A DNA stretch of 12,203 nt from the NCBI GenBank assembly GCA_964492185.1, contig CAZBJH010000108.1:1-12203 (forward strand), given 5' to 3'. Both the position numbers and the translations under genes were made by a program. Origin of the DNA: JAFGSZ01 sp964492185. GTDB lineage: Bacteria > Bacteroidota > Bacteroidia > Bacteroidales > UBA10428. Below the pieces are notes generated by a model that did not search any database, had not been told where the DNA came from, and was given only the letters and a program-made list of their open reading frames with translations. Shown here piece by piece: positions 7,785 through 12,203 of the stretch; position 1 is the stretch's first letter; each line of letters opens with the position of its first letter.

Positions 7785-8009
7785 GGAAAAATTGAAACGA
7801 AAGTCCTCATCCGTTCACATCAATATGAACATGCACAATTATTTGATCATATATTATCCATTTATAAACGGCTAAAATCGAATAACAAAATATGTGAAAA
7901 AATGCACATCGAATTGTTAAATCAGGCACTTAGAACAAAAAAAACAAGTATAACTATAATAGCGATATACGGAATTGTGTATATTGAACTATTGAACCGG
8001 CGAGCTTAA
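7785..8009 (+). pseudogene. ATG-less open frame, possible gene remnant
   Basis: After an in-frame TAG at 7782 the frame stays open for 74 codons to a TAA at 8007-8009. Its composition is protein-like: a helical stretch YEHAQLFDHILSIYKRLKSN, then MHIELLNQALRTKKTSI and a hydrophobic IIAIYGIVYIELL. No start codon precedes the coding-like part; the only ATG is at 7902 and would give 35 residues. It lies 16 bp upstream of the UPF0158-like pseudogene on the same strand. I recognise no family. It may be the C-terminal end of a deleted gene, or chance. Confidence 0.25.
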
Positions 8010-8025
8010 AAAACATCCTGCAAAC

Positions 8026-8457
8026 ATGAAACTGACTGAAAAACAAATAGAAGAAATAGCTGATAACATGAATTGCGGGATGAGATGTTTTTATAACCTT
8101 AAAACTGTTGAGATTAAGACAATACTTAACTTCGATAGCTGCATTGGAGCTGACGAGGAACCATGAAAAGAAGAAACAAAAGAGTTTGACGGAAACTGGG
8201 CTGATTATTTTGAATTCGAGGGATTTGAATCTCGTGATTCTTTTGGGATAATGGCTGATTTTGCTGAGAGCGTTGATGATTCAAGATTGCAGGACAAATT
8301 GATAAACGCATTAAATAGACCAAAACCATTTCGGAATTTTAAGTGGCAGATTGATAATTCAGGTGAGTATCGACAATAGTGGTTTGATTTCAAAAAAATG
8401 CGTTATTTTGAGTGGATAAAAGAGCAGATTGATTTAAATAAAACTGATTTTGAATAA
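8026..8457 (+). pseudogene. UPF0158-like protein with two in-frame stop codons
   Basis: From the ATG at 8026 one frame reads a family-like protein of 143 codons: MKLTEKQIEEIADNMNCGMR, an acidic middle (WADYFEFEGFESRDSFGIM), then LNRPKPFRNFKWQIDNSGEYRQ and WFDFKKMRYFEW. It is broken by TGA at 8164-8166 (codon 47, after GADEEP) and TAG at 8377-8379 (codon 118, between RQ and WF). The first site is plausibly an ancestral Trp (TGG to TGA) and the second an ancestral Gln (CAG to TAG), both C:G to T:A transitions; these ancestral codons are inferred from remembered relatives. There is no frameshift, so decay is recent. Similar proteins are annotated UPF0158 and have no established function. The 3' end overlaps the next ORF by 8 bp. 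Confidence 0.75.
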
Positions 8458-8845
8458 TAAAGACATAGATAAAAAAGTTAAAAGCCTCGTTCACCAAAAT
8501 CGGTATGAGAAAGGATTTGTTTGTGCAGTAGATGTACTTATGCAAATGAATTACTTAACAAAAAAAGATTATGAAGACTGGCGATTTGGACGAGTTGATT
8601 ACCTCGAAAAAGTATGCAATATAAATTTGAGCAAACTAACTTTGATTAATAAGTTGATTAGAAAATATTCAACCGAATTGGATTTAAAAAGCTCTTGGAC
8701 TGGATATAACAAATATGGAAAAGGAGTAAAACGCCGGTTAAGATTTAGTAAATCAGGTAATAAAAATATTGAGGATAGATACGCGACACATTACATTGAT
8801 AATAAAAGGATTAATGAATTGAAAATAATGAAATATCTCTTTTAG
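8450..8845 (+). CDS. Hypothetical basic protein, 131 aa
   Basis: The start is a TTG at 8450 overlapping the tail of the UPF0158-like frame; an in-frame TAA 15 bp upstream leaves no ATG option near the N-terminus. The protein is basic and reads like a conserved family (CAVDVLMQMNYLTKKDYEDW, then LEKVCNINLSKLTLINKLIR, then WTGYNKYGKGVKRRLRFSKS and YATHYIDNKRINELK). I do not recognise a domain; the Lys/Arg-rich end hints at nucleic-acid binding, which is inference. The last residues (about IMKYLF) are probably not native: from about 8818 the DNA belongs in another frame to the GNAT gene, so the true C-terminus seems replaced by read-through into that gene. It may be translationally coupled to the broken upstream gene. 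Confidence 0.6.
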   Translation: MNNKDIDKKVKSLVHQNRYEKGFVCAVDVLMQMNYLTKKDYEDWRFGRVDYLEKVCNINLSKLTLINKLIRKYSTELDLKSSWTGYNKYGKGVKRRLRFSKSGNKNIEDRYATHYIDNKRINELKIMKYLF

Positions 8846-9285
8846 ATAATTTTTTATATGAAGCCATCTTTATACCCGAAGGACATAAGAAACCCGGTAA
8901 AGAAATTATTAAATTGCCTGAATTATCATGTTATATAAAGGATTTCGGAAAGGACTCGGATTTATGTTTAGTCGCTGAATCACAAGGTAACCTCATCGGT
9001 GCTGTCTGGACAAGAATTTTTACCGAAACAGAAAAAGGATTCGGCTATGTAGATTTAAAAACCCCTGAATTAAGCATGTCGGTTGCTGAAAAATACCGGC
9101 AACAGGGAGTTGGGACCAAATTGATTGCAACCATGATCGATAAATTAATTCAGCTAAATTATAAGCAGGTTTCTTTGAGTGTTGATAAGCTAAACTATGC
9201 CTTTAAGTGGTATTTAAAATTCGGATTTGAGGTTGTAAAATCCGATAAACATTCTGTAACAATGATTAAGAGATTAATAAAATAA
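8818..9285 (+). pseudogene. GNAT N-acetyltransferase, 5'-truncated
   Basis: GNAT enzymes move an acetyl group from acetyl-CoA to an amine. The acetyl-CoA loop is visible as YRQQGVGTKL, in the Q/R-x-x-G-x-G/A pattern, preceded by AVWTRIF and followed by YAFKWYLKFGFEVV, the usual C-terminal GNAT segment. The TTG at 8914 would give 123 residues but omit the first strand and helix. The same frame carries that missing part upstream (ISLLDNFLYEAIFIPEGHKK), back to an in-frame TGA at 8815-8817, with no ATG, GTG or TTG before 8914. The gene has therefore probably lost its start and first few codons at a junction with the preceding ORF. Initiation from the ATT at 8818 cannot be excluded. Substrate unknown. 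Confidence 0.7.
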
Positions 9286-9384
9286 AAATTTAACGCACGC
9301 CCATCGAATCGACAGACCCTGACTAATAGACAAATCAAAAATACAGACGGCCGTAGGCATCGGACTTATCATATGCCGGTGGTA

Positions 9385-10119
9385 TTATGAAATGAAATCA
9401 GAATGCAATGGCGTGCCCAATGCCCTGTGCAACTTCTTTTTCATACCCGCTAAATAGTCAGATCCAAGGGAACGGTTGATAACAGGAAGTTCAACTCTTT
9501 CGTGGGTAACGATCCGCACAGGAGGACGACTGAAAACCACGATCTCATTGCCAAGCAAAAGAGCTTCATCCACATCATGGGTGACAAAAATTACGGTCCG
9601 CCTGTCGGACTGCCAGATACGCGAAAATGACCTGATCAGGTTATTTTTTAATGCAATATCCAGTCCTTTCAGCGGCTCATCCATCAATATTATATCCGAA
9701 GAATAGGCAAAAGCCCGCGCGATAGAAACCCGCTGGCGCATGCCGCCACTCAGTTTTGACGGGTAATAGTCTGCAAAGGCGTCGAGTTCAACAAGCCTGA
9801 TGAGCCAGCCGGCCTGTTTTTTACGTTCTTCAGCAGGTATGTCCCTGCTCATTACAAAATCAATGTTTCCCATAACAGTTTTCCAGGGCAGCAACCGCGG
9901 ATCCTGAAAAATGTACGATATATCCTTGTTGTCAAAACCAATAAGGTTTCCGCTGTCGGGCACCATGATCCTGCCAATGATATTCAACAAAGTGGTCTTC
10001 CCGCATCCGGAGGGGCCCAGGATACAGGTTATCGTACTTTCAGGAAAATCAATATCAAAGTTCCTGTAAACAGGAATGCTATCGAATGTTTTGCTCAGGT
10101 CTTTAATTTGTAAACTCAT
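9385..10119 (-). CDS. ABC transporter ATPase, nitrate/sulfonate/taurine type
   Basis: This is the 244-residue cytoplasmic ATP-hydrolysing subunit of an importer. Motifs in order: Walker A GPSGCGKT (35-42), Q-loop Q72 (FQDPRLLPW), signature LSGGM (123-127), Walker B IILMDE (143-148) and switch His181 (VTHDVDEA). The FQDPRLLPW Q-loop is characteristic of the SsuB/TauB/NrtD subfamily. The length is normal and all catalytic residues are present. Its ATG overlaps the stop of the permease gene by 4 bp (ATGA), which points to translational coupling; it is the last gene of the operon. No convincing terminator hairpin follows it. Confidence 0.92.
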   Translation of the reverse strand: MSLQIKDLSKTFDSIPVYRNFDIDFPESTITCILGPSGCGKTTLLNIIGRIMVPDSGNLIGFDNKDISYIFQDPRLLPWKTVMGNIDFVMSRDIPAEERKKQAGWLIRLVELDAFADYYPSKLSGGMRQRVSIARAFAYSSDIILMDEPLKGLDIALKNNLIRSFSRIWQSDRRTVIFVTHDVDEALLLGNEIVVFSRPPVRIVTHERVELPVINRSLGSDYLAGMKKKLHRALGTPLHSDFIS

Positions 10120-10877
10120 AATGAATTTTTCCAGACGACAATAATATTCTCAATCCACCGGATAATCTTTTCAAAACCATAGCTGATAAGAACGGCAATG
10201 ATGGTCCATGCAATCACTGCATCAACTTTTAAAAATGTTTGTGCTGTTTGCATTACCGTACCTATCCCGTATGTTGGCTGACTCAGCACCTCACCAATGA
10301 TAATAGCCCTCCACCCGATACCCATAGCACTTGATACGCCGCTCATAATAAATGGCATGATAGCAGGTATATATACTTCACGGATGATCCGGTACCTGCT
10401 TACCCTGTAAAAAGTTGCCATCTCAACCAGGTGGGGATCAATGCTCCGTATACCATCCGTCACATTAGTACAAATGAAAGGAAACATGGTAAGCATGGCA
10501 ATAAAAACAGGCACCGAACCGGGAGTTAACCAAATAAGGGCCATAAGGATAAGGGCAATGACCGGGATTGACCGGATAGTAACCAATATGGGCCGTAAAA
10601 AAGCATTGAAGCCGGGACTGATACCGGCAAGAATGCCAAATACCATACCCGGGATAAAAGATAACACAAACCCTACAAGCCCCCGCATGATTGTAGTACC
10701 GACAATAGTAATAAATCCCGGGTCAACAAACAGTTTTATAACAGTCAGAATTGTTTTTTCGGGGTGTGGAACAACAAAATCGGAATCAAAATGCATGGCA
10801 GCCAGTTTCCACGCAACAACCATCATGATCACCGATACAAGGCCTATATATTGCTTTTTAGTAATAGAAATCTTCAT
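10116..10877 (-). CDS. ABC transporter permease, nitrate/sulfonate/taurine type
   Basis: This is a 253-residue inner-membrane channel subunit with about six hydrophobic segments (roughly 11-27, 62-86, 96-117, 122-138, 172-197, 222-245). The EAA-type cytoplasmic loop that docks on the ATPase is at about 152-171 (EMATFYRVSRYRIIREVYIP). GWRAIIIGEVL followed by GIGTVM is typical of the SsuC/TauC family. The gene begins 20 bp inside the end of the binding-protein gene and ends in a 4-bp overlap with the ATPase gene, so the three subunits are coupled. Intact. Confidence 0.92.
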   Translation of the reverse strand: MKISITKKQYIGLVSVIMMVVAWKLAAMHFDSDFVVPHPEKTILTVIKLFVDPGFITIVGTTIMRGLVGFVLSFIPGMVFGILAGISPGFNAFLRPILVTIRSIPVIALILMALIWLTPGSVPVFIAMLTMFPFICTNVTDGIRSIDPHLVEMATFYRVSRYRIIREVYIPAIMPFIMSGVSSAMGIGWRAIIIGEVLSQPTYGIGTVMQTAQTFLKVDAVIAWTIIAVLISYGFEKIIRWIENIIVVWKNSL

Positions 10878-11820
10878 CCGGTATTTTTCCTCCGATGATA
10901 TCCGGATTCATCCGGTAAAATATGTTCAGGTATTCCTCTATCTGTGTTTTTATGCTTTTTGCCCGGACAAATTTAAGGTTTGACCGCGGGATAGCATGCA
11001 GGGCAACATCATGATCAGGCAGGATATGGTGGTTTACAATCATTGTGGCCGCGCTGTCGGGGTGCCGGTTTACCCACCGGGTAGATGCTGCACAGGCTGC
11101 AACAACCTGTTCGGCCAATTGTGTATGATCACGCATGATGGCATCACTGGCCAGGAATGCTGTTTGTGCAATAGGCACACCCTGCTTTTTGTTCCACTCC
11201 TCATTCAGGTCAAAAACGGACCGTACCTGCTTGTTTCTTTGCATCACCAGGCTGACCAAAGGTTCGGAGATCACACCAAGTTCTGCCTGGCCGGCGGCAA
11301 CTGCATTGGCCAGATCAATATGGGTAGGAAAACTGTAATCGAGTATCATATCTGTTTCGGGGTTAATGCCGTTTTGCCGGAGCAGGTACCTGAAAAGCAC
11401 ATCGGGCGTCATACCCCTGGCCATTACATGCACACGTTTTCCCCTGAGATCATCCCAATTTGTAATGGTAGTATCACTGCCGAAAAGATACAGCGTTCCC
11501 CATACCGGCACAGCAACCAGCTTGTATTCCAACTCTTTATTGTATAATATGGCTGCCATTGTTAAAGGAAGAATAGCAAAGTCAGCCGTGCCTTCGATCA
11601 TCATCTTCCTTACCTGGATGGGTTCGTTCAGTATTTTCACCTGCAGGCTATGATCCCCTGTCCGGTCCAGGCTGTCAATAAGCCTGATCATACCCATGGA
11701 AGAAGGACCTTTTAAGGTAGCAATAGTAAAAACGGAAGAATGCCCAACCTCCCTGCCGGTATTTTTGCAACCGAAAAGCAATACGATAATAATAATACAA
11801 GTAAAAAAACGGATGCGCAT
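10858..11820 (-). CDS. ABC transporter substrate-binding lipoprotein (NMT1/SsuA-like)
   Basis: This 320-residue periplasmic receptor would capture the ligand for the adjacent permease. The N-terminus MRIRFFTCIIIIVLLFGC is a lipoprotein signal with lipidated Cys18. The mature part follows the two-lobe pattern of NMT1/SsuA-like proteins: FTIATLKGPSSMG at the entrance, then EGTADFAILPLTMAAILYN, DDLRGKRVHVMARG, and AAGQAELGVISEPLVSLVM. The ATG at 11820 is preferred over the TTG at 11829 because it has AAAGG nine bases upstream. The ligand cannot be told from sequence: sulfonates, nitrate, taurine, pyrimidine precursors and others use this fold. First gene of the operon. Confidence 0.9.
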   Translation of the reverse strand: MRIRFFTCIIIIVLLFGCKNTGREVGHSSVFTIATLKGPSSMGMIRLIDSLDRTGDHSLQVKILNEPIQVRKMMIEGTADFAILPLTMAAILYNKELEYKLVAVPVWGTLYLFGSDTTITNWDDLRGKRVHVMARGMTPDVLFRYLLRQNGINPETDMILDYSFPTHIDLANAVAAGQAELGVISEPLVSLVMQRNKQVRSVFDLNEEWNKKQGVPIAQTAFLASDAIMRDHTQLAEQVVAACAASTRWVNRHPDSAATMIVNHHILPDHDVALHAIPRSNLKFVRAKSIKTQIEEYLNIFYRMNPDIIGGKIPDEDFYY

Positions 11821-11837
11821 GCTGTTCAACCTTTATA

Positions 11838-11845
11838 CAAATCTA
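11838..11845 (-). promoter_or_regulatory. Candidate -7 element for ABC operon
   Basis: On the minus strand TAGATTTG matches the Bacteroidota -7 consensus TAnnTTTG, 17 bp from the ATG at 11820. No TTTG at the -33 position was found and the implied leader is very short, so the true promoter may lie further upstream. Confidence 0.28.
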
Positions 11846-11939
11846 TCTATTTCGTGTTATTTATGCATCATTTTGGGTTTTGTTTTTTTATGGTGATGTT
11901 ATAGGGGCGTTTTGCGCGGAAGGGCGGTTTTGTTCCGAA

Positions 11940-12029
11940 GGACTCAAGGCAGGAGTCTCGCGCCAGTGGAATACAAGGCCGGAACCTTGTGCCAGTGGGT
12001 GAGCCTCGCGTCAGTGGGTGCCAGTGGGT
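11940..12029. repeat. Degenerate REP-like hairpin repeat cluster
   Basis: Two aligned copies lie 29 bp apart, each a small hairpin followed by GCCAGTGG. Copy 1 has GACTC pairing GAGTC (11941-11957). Copy 2 has ACAAGG pairing CCTTGT (11973-11990). They share CAAGGC, one base, then GGA, and the closing GCCAGTGG, but the paired arms have changed. A 5'-truncated third copy (GAGCCTCGCGTCAGTGGGT, 12001) and a fourth bare end (GCCAGTGGGT, 12020) follow. The implied ancestor is CAAGGC, a 4-base loop, GCCTTG, then CGCCAGTGG. It sits upstream of the ABC operon in a region with no other gene; 11846-11939 shows nothing I can identify. Confidence 0.65.
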
Positions 12030-12087
12030 ACAAGGAGTAGGGACTTAAAAAAATCATAAAGATTTTTAATTAGTAGAAAAAAACGAT

Positions 12088-12095
12088 TACTTTTG
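12088..12095 (+). promoter_or_regulatory. Candidate -7 promoter element, right edge
   Basis: TACTTTTG matches TAnnTTTG on the plus strand and is preceded by AT-rich DNA. It would drive transcription toward the right edge. No -33 element was found. A perfect 8-bp inverted repeat (GAATGGAA and TTCCATTC, 12133-12154, 6-base loop) would fall in the transcript. Confidence 0.3.
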
Positions 12096-12178
12096 TGAAA
12101 AAAATAACAATAAACAGATTGCTTCATACTGAGAATGGAATTATGTTTCCATTCAAGGTTTATGCAACATACAGTTAG
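12095..12178 (+). CDS. Possible short ORF, 27 codons, perhaps interrupted
   Basis: From a GTG at 12095 the frame reads KKITINRLLHTENGIMFPF and ends at a TAG (12176-12178). The text is protein-like and the stop coincides with TAGTGTCCGG, which resembles an insertion-sequence terminus. The ORF may thus be a gene cut by an element lying beyond the window. The start overlaps a promoter-like motif, which argues against it; chance is possible. Confidence 0.2.
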   Translation: MKKITINRLLHTENGIMFPFKVYATYS

Positions 12179-12203
12179 TGTCCGGCTATAAAGTTGGCAA
12201 AAT

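Noticed and set aside
8126..8393. Two minus-strand ORFs
   Set aside because: They are antisense shadows of the UPF0158-like frame, which has clear family-like text on the plus strand.
2648..8457. Organism-wide reassignment of TAG to Gln
   Set aside because: TAG also seems to end the kinase remnant and the 8450-8845 ORF, one broken codon is TGA, and a frameshift and truncations are present; decay explains all of it more simply.
11940..12040. CRISPR array or integrase attachment repeats
   Set aside because: Copies are degenerate and directly adjacent, without spacer-like segments; they fit a REP-type element better.
12049..12067. Terminator (AAAAATC/GATTTTT hairpin)
   Set aside because: The stem is 7 bp and almost all A-T, and no convincing gene ends just before it.

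Overview
The window looks like a chromosomal segment of a Bacteroidota bacterium, probably a Bacteroidales or Marinilabiliales-type polysaccharide degrader. The DNA is AT-rich. It carries secreted plant-polysaccharide enzymes, remains of a hybrid-sensor kinase, short N-terminal lipobox signals, and several matches to the Bacteroidota -7 promoter element TAnnTTTG. The taxon is inferred from gene style only; no rRNA or tRNA gene is visible.

Layout. (1) Positions 1-315, minus strand: the 5' part of a small lipoprotein gene running off the left edge, with a perfect inverted repeat upstream. (2) Positions 517-2457: a divergent pair, a 475-residue tyrosine recombinase (minus) and a four-cysteine zinc-ribbon protein (plus). 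Their 111-bp shared intergenic region holds two adjacent perfect palindromes and a hairpin touching the integrase start codon. (3) Positions 2648-7165, minus strand: a polysaccharide-utilisation remnant. It is transcribed as pectate lyase (PL1 type), then a GH115 alpha-glucuronidase broken by one in-frame amber codon, then the C-terminal stub of a hybrid histidine kinase (kinase tail plus receiver domain) that is 5'-truncated and frameshifted. (4) Positions 7200-9285: a decaying accessory region. It has a 42-codon orphan ORF, a short tandem repeat, hairpin repeats, an ATG-less ORF remnant, a UPF0158-like gene with two in-frame stops, an unrecognised basic protein, and a GNAT acetyltransferase that has lost its start. 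(5) Positions 9385-11820, minus strand: an intact, overlapping three-gene ABC importer operon of the nitrate/sulfonate/taurine type (lipoprotein, permease, ATPase). (6) Positions 11846-12203: no convincing intact gene. It holds degenerate REP-like hairpin repeats, an AT-rich stretch with one promoter-like motif, a short ORF, and a possible insertion-sequence end at the right edge.

Function. The pectate lyase and GH115 enzyme would together attack uronic-acid-containing plant polymers in the periplasm or outside the cell, and the hybrid kinase stub is probably what is left of the locus's regulator. No SusC/SusD pair is present. The importer is independent and appears functional. The dominant theme is gene decay: three in-frame nonsense codons, one homopolymer frameshift and two truncation junctions lie in otherwise well preserved frames. 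The most interesting non-coding structure is the palindrome cluster between the integrase and the zinc-ribbon gene. I did not find a clearly new multi-gene system.
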